Of a stretch of DNA of 64,000 nucleotides, positions 50,007 through 59,279 are shown in pieces. Origin of the DNA: Robiginitalea aurantiaca. Lineage in GTDB: Bacteria; Bacteroidota; Bacteroidia; Flavobacteriales; Flavobacteriaceae. A model generated the notes under the pieces. It was not told the DNA's origin. It made no database searches and was given only the letters and a program-made list of their open reading frames with translations. Made by a program: the position numbers and the translations under genes. The stretch's first letter is position 1. Each line of letters starts with the position of its first letter. The stretch covers positions 186,001-250,000 of the forward strand of contig NZ_JAUDUY010000002.1 in assembly GCF_030380815.1 (NCBI RefSeq). The letters run 5' to 3'.

Positions 50007-50883
50007 AGATTTCAAATTCTTTCTCCCGAATGGCCTCATCCATAAGGTCGGTTTCAAGAGAGCGTAAATATTTCATTTTCCTTCTATTGAGCAGTACCTG
50101 CCGAAGGGTTGGCTCGATATAATTCAGGGGTGCCACTTCATTCGGTTCCAGAACATCCACAACCTTAGTCAAATATACCCCGGTTGAATCCTCCAGCTGA
50201 AAGAATTGTGATTTATTTAGGTACTCGGCCTCATTCTCATAGGTCAGCGGATTAATTTCTTCTACCACGCGGGCCACAGGAACCCAGAGCGAATCATTGA
50301 AATGGAGTTTTTTAAATTGTACGCCCACAGAATCCAGAAACTTCAAATCATTCCCTTCAAAACTCTTCAATCGCCTGGTGACTTCCTCTTTGTTTATGAA
50401 TTGCTGAGGGATTTCAATAAACCGGAGCTGCACGATTTTCTCCTGCAACCTGAAGTTATCTTTCTCTTTTTCGTAAAACGCCAGTAATTCTTCTTCCCCG
50501 ACCAGGGTATCAGCGATCTGGGCGACCAGGGCTTCTTTATAGGCCCGACTGTAGAGTTCGGCACGGTAGTCTGAAATCAACAATTCAAAATCGGCCAATT
50601 GCGCTTCCGGAAGATTGATGCGCGCTTTGGAAAGCAACAATTGACGGGTAGCCCATTCGTTGATTAAGTTATTGACAAAAGACACGCTGTCTTCCTCGCT
50701 TAACGAACCTACTAGTCTGGGTTGGATATCCTCCATGTAAAGGTAGGACTCACCGACCCGCGCAATAGGCGTTTCGCTGGGTTGCTCCCTGAATAACCCA
50801 TCGCAACCTGCAAAAACAAACAGGATAAGCAGCAATGGGAGTGCGGCCTTTTGACCACGGGCATTGAAATTGCGCAGAATCAT
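49993..50883 (-). CDS. SurA-N-like periplasmic lipoprotein chaperone
   Basis: 296 aa. The leader ends 'LFVFAGC' (lipobox F-A-G-C). The mature part (about 35-180) resembles the SurA N-terminal chaperone domain ('INEWATRQLLLSKARINLPEAQLADFELLISDYR'), and the rest is a poor or absent rotamase domain with no clear parvulin signature. It lies upstream of surA with 14-bp overlap, a coupled pair in which this protein probably provides a membrane-anchored chaperone activity. A leaderless promoter precedes its ATG. Confidence 0.82.
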   Translation of the reverse strand: MILRNFNARGQKAALPLLLILFVFAGCDGLFREQPSETPIARVGESYLYMEDIQPRLVGSLSEEDSVSFVNNLINEWATRQLLLSKARINLPEAQLADFELLISDYRAELYSRAYKEALVAQIADTLVGEEELLAFYEKEKDNFRLQEKIVQLRFIEIPQQFINKEEVTRRLKSFEGNDLKFLDSVGVQFKKLHFNDSLWVPVARVVEEINPLTYENEAEYLNKSQFFQLEDSTGVYLTKVVDVLEPNEVAPLNYIEPTLRQVLLNRRKMKYLRSLETDLMDEAIREKEFEIYETN

Positions 50884-50887
50884 TGGT

Positions 50888-50895
50888 CAAAAATA
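50888..50895 (-). promoter_or_regulatory. -7 element of a leaderless promoter for the PPIase operon
   Basis: On the minus strand TATTTTTG (50895-50888) matches TAnnTTTG exactly and is only 4 nt (ACCA) before the ATG at 50883, so the transcript should begin at or near the start codon. Confidence 0.55.
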
Positions 50896-50995
50896 ACAAT
50901 ATCGCCTTCCCCCACAAGCACGAGGGAGGTGCATTAACACATTTTTAGTACGGTGAATCCCTCAATTTTAATATCTTAGAAGAAACCTTTGTGCC

Positions 50996-51451
50996 GTGAC
51001 CTACACGACCAAAATCGACATTGAGCTTCCCAGGGAAAAGGTAGTGAACCTGCTCGAGGATACCACCAACTTTAAACATTGGCAACGTGGACTACAGTCC
51101 CTTCGTCCGATATCAGGCCTTTCCGGGGAAGAGGGCGCTCAGGTTGAATTGGAATACCTCATGGGGAAACGGCAGCTGGTGATGATTGAAACGATTATCA
51201 AAAAGAATTTTCCAGAGCAATACCACCTGACTTATGACGCCAAGGGCGTGCACAATATCCAGAAAAACTACTTTGAAGAATTGGGAGAAGCCAAATGCCG
51301 CTGGACCTCTGAAACCGAATTTCAATTTTCAGGCTTGCCCATGAAACTTATGGGGTGGTTGATGCCAGGTATGTTTAAGAAGCAATCCCTGACCTATATG
51401 AAGGACTTTAAGGCATTTGCTGAAAAAGGAACGTCTGTTACTACATCATAA
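50996..51451 (+). CDS. SRPBCC-fold protein
   Basis: 151 aa starting GTG. The order of strands and the long C-terminal helix fit the START/polyketide-cyclase (SRPBCC) fold: 'YTTKIDIELPREKVVNLLEDTTNFKHWQRGLQSL' at the front, then strands with 'WTSETEFQFSGLPMKLMGWLMPGMFKKQSLTYMKDFKAFAEK'. Such proteins bind a hydrophobic ligand in a cavity; the ligand is unknown. A -7-like AACCTTTG is 4 nt before the GTG, suggesting a leaderless message. Confidence 0.85.
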   Translation: MTYTTKIDIELPREKVVNLLEDTTNFKHWQRGLQSLRPISGLSGEEGAQVELEYLMGKRQLVMIETIIKKNFPEQYHLTYDAKGVHNIQKNYFEELGEAKCRWTSETEFQFSGLPMKLMGWLMPGMFKKQSLTYMKDFKAFAEKGTSVTTS

Positions 51452-51459
51452 AGAAGACA

Positions 51460-51690
51460 TTGGGGAAAAAAATAAAACTTATTTGGGACTTCCGGGGCCC
51501 GCAAGCTGCCGAAACCGCTAGGCATTTTGAACACCACCTGAAAGAATCGCCACTCTTCTATCCGGAATTGCCCACAGGTGTTGAGCGACTCTCCGAGATG
51601 CACAGTTTCGCTTTTTTGGTCGTAGGGGAGACGGAAATGCCGGCATTTCGCGATGCCCTGAAACCGCACAGAGGAACACTAGTAGATTAA
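51460..51690 (+). CDS. Small protein of unknown function, 76 aa
   Basis: The only suitable start is TTG at 51460, 8 bp after the SRPBCC stop. The sequence 'KKIKLIWDFRGPQAAETARHFEHHLKESPLFYPELPTGVERLSEMHSFAFLVVGETEMPAFRDALKPHRG' is soluble and reads like a real folded protein. No family is named. It is probably cotranscribed with the SRPBCC gene. Confidence 0.6.
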   Translation: MGKKIKLIWDFRGPQAAETARHFEHHLKESPLFYPELPTGVERLSEMHSFAFLVVGETEMPAFRDALKPHRGTLVD

Positions 51691-51717
51691 ATAACCAACC
51701 GCTATAGCTTCGACCAC

Positions 51718-52887
51718 ATGAGTACACCCCGCTTAAAAGCACTGTTTTACGGCTTCTTCGCATGGGCTCCTGCCAGTGCAATGCTTTTGTTGTTTTCCGG
51801 ATGTCAGTCACCTGAGCACCGGGAAGATCCACTGCTCAGTATCCTCCGTTCGGAGAACCCGGACATTCAACGCGTAATGCAGGACCCTGAAAAATACGAG
51901 ATCCAGATACGTTATACCCGTATTAACCGGGAAGGTGATTCCGTAAGGTTTACGGATTACGATTACCGGGTTGCCCGAGACACCTATTTCTACCCGGCGA
52001 GCACGGTAAAATTTCCAATAGCGCTGGCTGCCCTTGAAAAATTAAATAGCCTGGATAGCCTGGAGCGAACAAACCGCTACTATATCGAAGGGGATAGCGT
52101 GGAGAATTCTTTCGCGGAGGATATTGATAAAATCTTTGCGGTAAGTGACAACCATGCGAGTAACCGTTTAATCGAGTTTCTGGGCCAGGATGAGATCAAT
52201 GCACGTATCAGCGACAAAAATGCAGGTCCTGTCCGGATAAGCCATAGACTGGGATATCACAGGGAGGATCGGACCACACAACCCCTGGTCATATACATGA
52301 ATGACAGTATCACGGTCCTTTCGGATCCAATCATCAGCAGTCCTCCCACTCCCCTTGACCTTAAAGGAATACGGAAAGGAACCGGCTTCTATGACGGGGA
52401 TTCCCTGATTGCAGAACCCTTTGATTTCAGTATGAAGAATTACCTGCCGGTCCAGACGCTGCACGGGCTGTTAAAGCGGGTTGTTTTCCCGGAAAACTTC
52501 CCGGAGGAGGAACGACTTAAGATCAATGCGGACCAGAGGGAATTTCTGCTGACTTCGATGAAGACCCTGCCCCGATTATCGGGCTATCCGGCAGACATAT
52601 ATCCGGACGGGTACTGTAAGTTTTTTATCTACGGAGATACAGAGGAGCCCATACCCGATGCCATAGAGATCTATAATAAGGTTGGATTTGCCTATGGAAC
52701 GCTGACAGACTGCGCGTATATTAAAGACACCGAAAAAGGAATTGAATTTATGCTTACCGCTACCATCCTGGTGAACGCCAATGGAATCTTCAACGATGAC
52801 CATTACGAATACGACCAGACGGGACTACCCTTCCTGGCGAGTTTAGGACGGGAAGTGTATAAATTCGAATCCGGGCAACTCAAATAG
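51718..52887 (+). CDS. Serine hydrolase lipoprotein, class A beta-lactamase-like
   Basis: 389 aa. The leader ends 'LLLFSGC' (lipobox F-S-G-C). S-x-x-K is 'STVK' (95-98) in 'YPASTVKFPIALAALEKL'; S-D-N is at 143-145 in 'AVSDNHASNRLIEFLG'. The third motif may be K-V-G in 'IYNKVGFAYGTLTDCAYI' instead of K-T-G, which weakens classical beta-lactamase action. It is longer than class A lactamases (about 290) because of inserted segments. A role in peptidoglycan or small-substrate hydrolysis at the membrane is possible. Confidence 0.85.
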   Translation: MSTPRLKALFYGFFAWAPASAMLLLFSGCQSPEHREDPLLSILRSENPDIQRVMQDPEKYEIQIRYTRINREGDSVRFTDYDYRVARDTYFYPASTVKFPIALAALEKLNSLDSLERTNRYYIEGDSVENSFAEDIDKIFAVSDNHASNRLIEFLGQDEINARISDKNAGPVRISHRLGYHREDRTTQPLVIYMNDSITVLSDPIISSPPTPLDLKGIRKGTGFYDGDSLIAEPFDFSMKNYLPVQTLHGLLKRVVFPENFPEEERLKINADQREFLLTSMKTLPRLSGYPADIYPDGYCKFFIYGDTEEPIPDAIEIYNKVGFAYGTLTDCAYIKDTEKGIEFMLTATILVNANGIFNDDHYEYDQTGLPFLASLGREVYKFESGQLK

Positions 52888-52937
52888 CTTCAGGAGTAAT
52901 GATGCCGGGGTTTGACCTCCGGATAGCCGTCGGAAGT

Positions 52938-54506
52938 TTATTTCGCCAAATGGACCGAACGGGTCTCGCGGATTACGGTAACCTTTACCTGGCCCGGGTA
53001 GGTCATATCCGTTTGAATCTTCTGAGAAATTTCAAACGAGAGCTGAGCCGCCTTTTCATCACTGACTTTTTCACTTTCCACCATCACCCTAAGCTCACGA
53101 CCCGCCTGAATGGCGTATGCCTTCTGTACACCTCCAAAACCAAAGGCAATCTCTTCCAAATCCTTAAGGCGCTGAATGTAGGAATCCAGGACCTGTCGTC
53201 TGGCACCCGGACGGGCACCGCTAATGGCGTCACAGACCTGTACTATCGGGGCAATCAGGGTGTTCATCTCGATCTCATCGTGGTGGGCCCCGATGGCGTT
53301 ACAAACATCTGGCTTCTCGCCGTATTTCTCCGCCCATTGCATACCCAGAATGGCATGAGGTGTTTCGAGTTCAGTTTCCGAATTCGGCACTTTTCCAATG
53401 TCGTGCAGCAACCCTGCCCGTTTTGCGAGTTTGGGATTCAGACCCAGTTCCGCGGCCATGATGCCACAGAGTTTAGCTACTTCCCTGGAGTGTTGCAATA
53501 AGTTCTGACCATAAGAAGACCGGTACTTCATGCGGCCTACCATCCGAATTAATTCCGAATGCAGACCGTGGATCCCAAGGTCGATTACAGTTCTTTTGCC
53601 AACTTCGAGAATTTCCTGCTCGATCTGTTTTTCAGTCTTGCGAACTATCTCCTCGATCCGCGCCGGATGGATTCTACCATCGGTTACCAGTTTATGAAGG
53701 GAGAGTCGGGCAACCTCTCTTCGGACGGAATCAAAACAAGACAGAATAATAGCCTCTGGAGTGTCGTCCACAATGATCTCTACCCCGGTAGCCGCTTCAA
53801 GGGCGCGAATGTTTCGGCCTTCACGCCCAATGATACGCCCTTTGACATCATCCGACTCCAGATTGAAGACAGACACGCAGTTCTCTACCGCTTCCTCTGT
53901 TCCAATCCGCTGAATGGTATTTACGATGATTTTTTTGGCTTCCTGCTGGGCGCTGAGTTTAGCCTCTTCCAGGGATTCCTGGAGGAATGCCATAGCATCG
54001 GAGCGGGCGGATTCCTTGAGGGATTCCAACAACTGTCCCCGAGCATCCTCGGCCGACAAACCGGAAATCACTTCCAGTTGCTCTATCTGGTTTTTATGGA
54101 GTTTTTCAACTTCTTCCTGCTTGCGCTCGTATATGGATTTCCTTTTTTCAAAATCCTGAAGTTTTGTTTCCAGCTGCGCATTGAGCTTTTTATTCCGCGC
54201 CAGCTCACTGCTTACCTGGGACTCTTTATCGCGGGTACGCTTTTCGGTTTCGGCAATTTTCTTGTCCTTATTGTTAATGACCTTCTCGTGTTCCGCCTTG
54301 AGTTCCAGAAATTTTTCCCGGGCCTGGTAAATCTTCTCTTTCTTTATACTTTCTCCTTCGGTCTTTGCATTTTTGAGAATTGATGCAGCCTCCTTCTTTG
54401 CCCCTTCAAGGGTTTTGGTCGCTTTACCCTTTTCGAGCAATTTTGCGATCAGAAATCCCACTACCAGTCCTATTCCCAGGGCTATAATACCTGTTGTAAT
54501 GTCCAT
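52938..54506 (-). CDS. rny: Ribonuclease Y
   Basis: 522 aa. An N-terminal membrane anchor (about 4-22) is followed by a long coiled coil (about 25-200), a KH domain with '[22 protein letters not shown]', and an HD domain with the metal pair in '[12 protein letters not shown]'. RNase Y is the membrane-bound endonuclease that starts decay of many mRNAs. It lies downstream of the 6S-like RNA and zapA in the same direction; a 100-bp gap separates it from the 6S 3' end, so it may have its own promoter. Confidence 0.97.
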   Translation of the reverse strand: MDITTGIIALGIGLVVGFLIAKLLEKGKATKTLEGAKKEAASILKNAKTEGESIKKEKIYQAREKFLELKAEHEKVINNKDKKIAETEKRTRDKESQVSSELARNKKLNAQLETKLQDFEKRKSIYERKQEEVEKLHKNQIEQLEVISGLSAEDARGQLLESLKESARSDAMAFLQESLEEAKLSAQQEAKKIIVNTIQRIGTEEAVENCVSVFNLESDDVKGRIIGREGRNIRALEAATGVEIIVDDTPEAIILSCFDSVRREVARLSLHKLVTDGRIHPARIEEIVRKTEKQIEQEILEVGKRTVIDLGIHGLHSELIRMVGRMKYRSSYGQNLLQHSREVAKLCGIMAAELGLNPKLAKRAGLLHDIGKVPNSETELETPHAILGMQWAEKYGEKPDVCNAIGAHHDEIEMNTLIAPIVQVCDAISGARPGARRQVLDSYIQRLKDLEEIAFGFGGVQKAYAIQAGRELRVMVESEKVSDEKAAQLSFEISQKIQTDMTYPGQVKVTVIRETRSVHLAK

Positions 54507-54606
54507 AACTTAGCGTTTTAAAAGTGTTACAGGCAGCAGAACCCTTCTCCAAAAGGGTTGCGAAACACATTTACGATTTCCCCCGGATACTCTCAGGAAA
54601 AAACAT

Positions 54607-54771
54607 AAAAAAGCCCACATTGATGAAGTTTTGTACAAACTCCGATAAACAGGTTTAGGGCTACCAGATTGCTCAAGGATCCTTTCTCGAAGGCTTGCTT
54701 TTACAACCTAAACTCACCCTTTTTAAAAAAATTAGTGTTGAGTTTGTCAAAAAATAGTGACCAATGTGGGC
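54607..54771 (-). ncRNA. ssrS: 6S RNA (6S-Flavo type) candidate
   Basis: Between zapA and rny, read on the minus strand, is an RNA-like unit. Its ends are complementary (GCCCACATTG at 54771-54762 and CAATGTGGGC at 54622-54613, 10 bp), a second stem closes inside (ACAAACTC at 54747-54740 with GAGTTTGT at 54642-54635), and a third (GTTTAGG at 54713-54707 with CCTAAAC at 54659-54653) encloses an unpaired or bubble-like middle. A run of six T (54612-54607) ends it. This is the long hairpin with central bulge of 6S RNA, which binds RNA polymerase to repress promoters in stationary phase. A 6S gene beside zapA is also the arrangement in Escherichia coli. Confidence 0.75.
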
Positions 54772-54796
54772 AATATCATTTGGTATGTTAAAGAAC

Positions 54797-55093
54797 TTAG
54801 CGAACGCTCATTTTAGAAGCAACTAACTGGTCAAGCGCCTTTAAACGCTCCGTAACCTCCAGGGTGTCTTCTTTTCGTTCAATCCCGCCCTGCTCTATTT
54901 TAGATGCAAATTGTAAGGCACACATGGCCAACACATCCTGTTTATCGCGGACGGCGTAATTCTGTTCAAATTTTTTGGCCAACTGATCTATAGTCTTGGC
55001 GGCCTTGCGGAGCCCTTCCTCCTGAGAGGGATCAATGGTCAGCGGATAAATCCGATCCGCAATAGACAATTTGATCTTGAGCTTTTCCGTCAT
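54797..55093 (-). CDS. zapA: Cell division protein ZapA
   Basis: 98 aa. 'LKIKLSIADRIYPLTIDPSQEEGLRKAAKTIDQLAKKFEQNY' is the ZapA globular domain and the remainder is a coiled coil. ZapA binds FtsZ and promotes Z-ring bundling. It lies 13 bp after the coiled-coil gene, in an operon-like pair, and 25 bp before the 6S RNA candidate. Confidence 0.92.
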   Translation of the reverse strand: MTEKLKIKLSIADRIYPLTIDPSQEEGLRKAAKTIDQLAKKFEQNYAVRDKQDVLAMCALQFASKIEQGGIERKEDTLEVTERLKALDQLVASKMSVR

Positions 55094-55106
55094 TTTGAAC
55101 GCGCAT

Positions 55107-55397
55107 TCACTCTGAAAGCTGGACGATACACTGGTCCAATTCCCGGATTAATGCATTTATTTTGAGCTTCGCTTCTGTTTTATTTGTTTCACTGCCCAGC
55201 ACTGTATTTGCCATCTTCAGGGATTTGTACTTCTCCTCCCATGCTTCCACGGATCTTTGGGCATCCTCGTATTGGCTTTTTAGCCCTTCCATTTCCCTTT
55301 CGAGTACCAGTTTTTGCTGCTGCTCCAGCTCTAGCTTGTGCAGAAGCTTACTGATTTTATTCTCAAGAGAATCTACGACTTCGACCAATTCACTCAT
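55107..55397 (-). CDS. Small coiled-coil protein upstream of zapA
   Basis: 96 aa from ATG 55397 (an in-frame TTG two codons earlier is possible). Nearly the whole protein is a heptad-rich coiled coil ('MSELVEVVDSLENKISKLLHKLELEQQQKLVLEREMEGLK'). Position next to zapA and the coiled-coil nature recall ZapB-like division proteins, but this is an analogy. A consensus -7 (TATCTTTG) lies upstream. Confidence 0.75.
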   Translation of the reverse strand: MSELVEVVDSLENKISKLLHKLELEQQQKLVLEREMEGLKSQYEDAQRSVEAWEEKYKSLKMANTVLGSETNKTEAKLKINALIRELDQCIVQLSE

Positions 55398-55420
55398 TGG
55401 CAAGGAACAATGCTTTTACA

Positions 55421-55451
55421 CAAAGATAGCATTCCATGCGGGACTTCGCAA
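55421..55451 (-). promoter_or_regulatory. Promoter of the coiled-coil/zapA genes
   Basis: On the minus strand TATCTTTG (55428-55421) matches TAnnTTTG exactly; ATTG (TTG at 55451-55449) sits at about -33 with a 20-bp gap. The first gene starts at 55397. Confidence 0.6.
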
Positions 55452-55571
55452 TATTTTTTTCAAACCCACCAGGCCAGATGTTCTGCCTTAGAGGTATTCT
55501 GACCGTGCATGACATCACTCCTGTTTTTCATTTGCGCGTCGAATATGTAATTTCGCACCTCATTGGTGAAT

Positions 55572-57266
55572 ATGAAACAAAGTGTGCTTTTACTGCTGGG
55601 TTTGTTCCTCGGATCTTTGGGCTTTGGTCAATACGCGGGTTCGGAGCCGGATTTTCGTTCACCATTGGACATTCCACTAATCCTCTCCGGAACCTTTGGA
55701 GAACTGCGCTCAAATCACTTTCACGCAGGAATTGATATAAAGACGCAGCAGCGGGAAGGACTACCCGTTTTTTCAATTGAGGAGGGGACGGTCAGCCGGA
55801 TCAAAGTCAGCCACTGGGGTTATGGAAAAGTACTCTATATCGCACATCCGAATGGATATACCTCCGTTTACGCCCACCTCCAAAAATTCGGGCCGAGGAT
55901 CGAGAAATACGTAAAGGAGCTGCAATACAAAAAGCAACAATATCCCCTGGAGGTGTTTCCTGAATTTGGAACCCTGAAGGTTTCCAAAGGAGATACCATC
56001 GCCTTTTCCGGAAATACAGGCGGCTCTGCCGGGCCTCATTTGCATTTTGAAATCAGAAACAGCCTTGATGAAAAACCGACCAACCCTTTGCTATATGGTC
56101 TTGAAGTACGGGATGCCACCAATCCGGTCATTTCAGGATTATTTGCCTACCCCCTCTCAGCGGGCGCTCAGGTGAATCAGAAGGGAAAGCGGACCCAGCT
56201 CAAAATCAACAGGCAAGCGGATGGCACCTTGCTGGCAGAGCCTGTGGAAGGTTCCGGACGTATTGGGTTTGGGATAAAAACCTATGATCGTCAGGATATG
56301 GCCGCCAACAAGAATGGGGTGTACAGGGTCATCCAACGGGTAAATGGGAAGACGTATACCGACCTTGATTTTGAATCCTTTTCTTTTGGAGAAACCCGGT
56401 ATATCAACACCTTAATCGACTATCCGTATTACGCCCGATACCAGGATCGGATTCAAAAGTGCTTCCGGGAGGAAAGCAATAAACTCAGTATTTATAATAC
56501 CCTGTTCAACGAGGGCGCCATAGACGTGGTCCCAGGGCAGAGCTACCTTGTCGAAATGCAGATTTCCGACCTTGCTGGGAATCAGACGGTATTGAGAATT
56601 CCCTTAGAAGGGAAACAGCTCCCGATTTTGGAGACAGAAACGCCTGAAAAAACGGCCTATTTCGTTTATGCAGATAAACCGGCGAGTTTCAAACTCGAGG
56701 GGGCACAGGTCTATTTTCCGGCGGGCAGCTTTTACAAAGATGTATTTCTGAACCTGGAATCGGACTCTGCAGTAGTGCGGATTCATGAACCGTCCCTACC
56801 GATGCACCGCAACTTCACCCTTACTTTTGACGTTTCGCACCTGCCCAGTGAGGATAGGGGGCAGTATTTTATTGCCAGACTCGATGAAAGCGACCGTCCT
56901 CAACACCAAAAAACCTACAGGCGTGAAGATCAATTTACAGCCCGAAGCAGGAACCTGGGCAGGTATACCCTCGCCCGGGATACCGTGCCCCCGGTTATCC
57001 GGCCCAAAAATTTCAAAAAGAATCAATGGCTTACCAATTACCGTTATCTGAGCCTGAGGATTTCAGATGACCTTAGCGGGATCTCAAGTTATTCTGCCAC
57101 ACTAAATGGCCAGTGGATTCTAATGGAATACGAACCTAAGAAACAGACTCTTACCTATAATTTTGACGATCGCATTCTCAATGAACGACAGTGTGATTTA
57201 GAAGTTGAAGTTGTGGACAATGTGGGGAACAAAGAAATCTTTACCATCCAGTTTTTTAAACGCTGA
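55572..57266 (+). CDS. Secreted M23 family metallopeptidase
   Basis: 564 aa from ATG 55572 (a TTG three codons earlier also fits). Signal peptide about 1-20 (GFGQ). The peptidase domain is near the front: zinc ligands in 'HFHAGIDI' (H-x3-D) and 'HLHFEIRN' (H-x-H), with the typical 'GYTSVYAHLQKFG' between. The long C-terminal region (about 190-564) is made of beta-rich, Ig-like repeats. Such enzymes cut peptidoglycan cross-bridges or are inactive regulators of amidases; the full zinc site argues for activity. Confidence 0.92.
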   Translation: MKQSVLLLLGLFLGSLGFGQYAGSEPDFRSPLDIPLILSGTFGELRSNHFHAGIDIKTQQREGLPVFSIEEGTVSRIKVSHWGYGKVLYIAHPNGYTSVYAHLQKFGPRIEKYVKELQYKKQQYPLEVFPEFGTLKVSKGDTIAFSGNTGGSAGPHLHFEIRNSLDEKPTNPLLYGLEVRDATNPVISGLFAYPLSAGAQVNQKGKRTQLKINRQADGTLLAEPVEGSGRIGFGIKTYDRQDMAANKNGVYRVIQRVNGKTYTDLDFESFSFGETRYINTLIDYPYYARYQDRIQKCFREESNKLSIYNTLFNEGAIDVVPGQSYLVEMQISDLAGNQTVLRIPLEGKQLPILETETPEKTAYFVYADKPASFKLEGAQVYFPAGSFYKDVFLNLESDSAVVRIHEPSLPMHRNFTLTFDVSHLPSEDRGQYFIARLDESDRPQHQKTYRREDQFTARSRNLGRYTLARDTVPPVIRPKNFKKNQWLTNYRYLSLRISDDLSGISSYSATLNGQWILMEYEPKKQTLTYNFDDRILNERQCDLEVEVVDNVGNKEIFTIQFFKR

Positions 57267-57366
57267 TTCAGGCGCCGGGGTCAGGGTTCCGGGAAGTTTA
57301 TGAAGGCTGTCTACTGTGTTTTACCTATTTTTGCAACCCGTATAATTTGCGACCCGGAGACCCAAT

Positions 57367-58023
57367 ATGAAATCTGCATTTCGATTACCTTTTCTTTGTT
57401 TGCTTTTGCTTGTCTGGACAAATGCTCTTGCCCAAAAAAATATTTATCTCAGCAATCGATTTGATGACCTGAGTTCAGAGCACGAGGTTTTGGCGATTAT
57501 TCCATTCTTTACAAACCTCGAATTGGGTGAGGAAATCGAGGCGTCAGAAATTAACAGGCTTGAACAACAGGAGGGCTATGCCGTTCAGGAAGCTCTGGAA
57601 ACTTATTTTGGCCGGGGCAAAAAGAAGAAGAAGTTTTCTGTGCGTTTTCAAAACATCGAGGATACCAACGCCATGTTGGCTCAAAACGAGATTTCTTTCA
57701 AAAATATAGACCGGTATACCATTAAAGAGCTTTCAGAAATCCTTAAAGTCGATGGGATTATTAGCGGGAATATGGACGTCAACATCCTCCTATCCAATGG
57801 AGTCCCTACCGAAATAAGTTTTCTGGATTACATTCTCTTCGATGCCGACTACGGGCGGATCGGGATCAAGATAAGCGATGGGCGAACCGGAAAGTTGCTT
57901 TGGAAGTACGAACAGGAAATCAACCGAAAGTCCGGCAAGAACACTGAAGAACTCATCGATAAAATGATGAAAAAGGCAGCCCGGAAATTTCCATATGACA
58001 AGGAGAATCTCAACAAGGGCTAA
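57367..58023 (+). CDS. Secreted protein of unknown function
   Basis: 218 aa with a signal peptide (about 1-22, ALAQ). After a polar stretch, 'DDLSSEHEVLAIIPFFTNLELGEEIEASEINRLEQQEGYAVQEALETYFGRG' and 'TIKELSEILKVDGIISGNMDVNILL' alternate strand and helix as in the CsgG/GNA1162-like lipoprotein fold that handles outer-membrane assembly, but the resemblance is faint. A -7-like TATTTTTG (57326-57333) is about 35 bp before the ATG. It converges with iscS. Confidence 0.75.
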   Translation: MKSAFRLPFLCLLLLVWTNALAQKNIYLSNRFDDLSSEHEVLAIIPFFTNLELGEEIEASEINRLEQQEGYAVQEALETYFGRGKKKKKFSVRFQNIEDTNAMLAQNEISFKNIDRYTIKELSEILKVDGIISGNMDVNILLSNGVPTEISFLDYILFDADYGRIGIKISDGRTGKLLWKYEQEINRKSGKNTEELIDKMMKKAARKFPYDKENLNKG

Positions 58024-58027
58024 CCCC

Positions 58028-59176
58028 TTACGAATTCGCAAATTCTTCAAGGACCCCTACCGCGTAATCCACTTCTTCCAAAGTGTTGTAATGGGAGAAC
58101 GAAAACCTGAGTGATGGCAGGCTCAAGGCTTCTGCATCCAGGATTTCATTCAGCACATGAGATCCGGAATCACTTCCCGACTGGCACGCACTTCCCTTTG
58201 AGCACGCAATACCATTGAGGTCCAGGTGGAATAGCAAGAGCTGGCTTTTGGCCGGATCAACCGGGAGGCGTACATTGACAAGCGTATAAGTGCTTCGTTC
58301 CATATCCCCGGAAAGACCATTAAACTGAATTTCGGGAATGGCCTTTTTAAGCTCTTCGATAAAATGTGATTTGAGACCAGCCACATACTCCCGCTCTTCA
58401 TCCAGATGGGCATAGGCCGTCTCAAAAGCCTTGTGAAGGCCGACAATGTTGTGGTAGGGCTCGGTACCTGCCCGGAATCCCCTTTCCTGGGATCCTCCGA
58501 GGATAAGAGGTTTGAGTCCGCTGTTTTTCCTGACATAGGCGAAACCCACTCCCTTAGGACCGTGGAATTTGTGTGCCGCCGCGGTCAGGAAATCAATTGG
58601 GGTACGCGATAGGTCCCATGGAAAATGACCCACGGACTGTACTGTGTCCGAATGGAAAAGTGCACCGTACTCCCTGCAAAGAGAACCGACAGCCTCCAAG
58701 TCCAGCAGATTCCCGATTTCATTGTTTACGTGCATCAGGCTGACCAGCTTTCGGGAATCATCTTCCTGCAGCGCCCTTTCGAGTTCGGCAAGGTCAGGGT
58801 TTCCATCCGCGTCCAGGGGAAGGTATTTAAGCGTTATATCGTATTCTTCAGCCAGGGCTTCAGCCGTATGCAATACGGCGTGATGTTCAATTTTTGAGGT
58901 AATAAGCGTAGTTACACCCTGGTCGCGAACGGCGCATCGGAGAATCATATTGTCTGCCTCGGTTCCTCCCGAGGTGAAAATGATTTCTCCGGGTTGTGCA
59001 TTGAGCTGGGCGGCAATACTCTTTCGCGCCTTTTCAATCCCCGTCCTGGCCATCCTGCCAAACGCATGGGTAGATGATGGGTTTCCATAACAGCCGCAGA
59101 GCGCCTCGTGCATGCTTGCTATTACTTCCTCCCTCAGTGGGGTCGTGGCTGCGTTATCGAGATATACTTGTTTCAT
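58028..59176 (-). CDS. Cysteine desulfurase, IscS/NifS class I
   Basis: 382 aa from ATG 59176; a longer frame upstream adds 60 residues of no family character and would run into the gene on the other strand. The start 'KQVYLDNAATTPLREEV' is the typical opening, the PLP lysine is in 'AAAHKFHGPKG', and the mobile loop Cys in 'GIACSKGSACQSGSD'. It moves sulfur from cysteine to Fe-S and thiolation pathways. No iscU or related genes adjoin. Confidence 0.95.
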   Translation of the reverse strand: MKQVYLDNAATTPLREEVIASMHEALCGCYGNPSSTHAFGRMARTGIEKARKSIAAQLNAQPGEIIFTSGGTEADNMILRCAVRDQGVTTLITSKIEHHAVLHTAEALAEEYDITLKYLPLDADGNPDLAELERALQEDDSRKLVSLMHVNNEIGNLLDLEAVGSLCREYGALFHSDTVQSVGHFPWDLSRTPIDFLTAAAHKFHGPKGVGFAYVRKNSGLKPLILGGSQERGFRAGTEPYHNIVGLHKAFETAYAHLDEEREYVAGLKSHFIEELKKAIPEIQFNGLSGDMERSTYTLVNVRLPVDPAKSQLLLFHLDLNGIACSKGSACQSGSDSGSHVLNEILDAEALSLPSLRFSFSHYNTLEEVDYAVGVLEEFANS

Positions 59177-59266
59177 AAATCTGGTCAATGGAATCAAAAA
59201 TAACCGTTTCAGTGGAAAATCAACTAAAAACCGCAAAAGGATTAGCAGATAAACCGGTCTTTCTCT

Positions 59267-59274
59267 TAACTTTG
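59267..59274 (+). promoter_or_regulatory. -7 element of a leaderless promoter
   Basis: TAACTTTG matches TAnnTTTG exactly and lies 5 nt (GCCCC) before the GTG at 59280, so the mRNA should start at or next to the start codon. Confidence 0.5.
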
Positions 59275-59279
59275 GCCCC

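Noticed and set aside
53559-54383. A 274-codon frame antisense to rny
   Set aside because: Its sequence is phenylalanine- and leucine-rich, the mirror of the Lys/Glu-rich coiled coil of RNase Y on the other strand.
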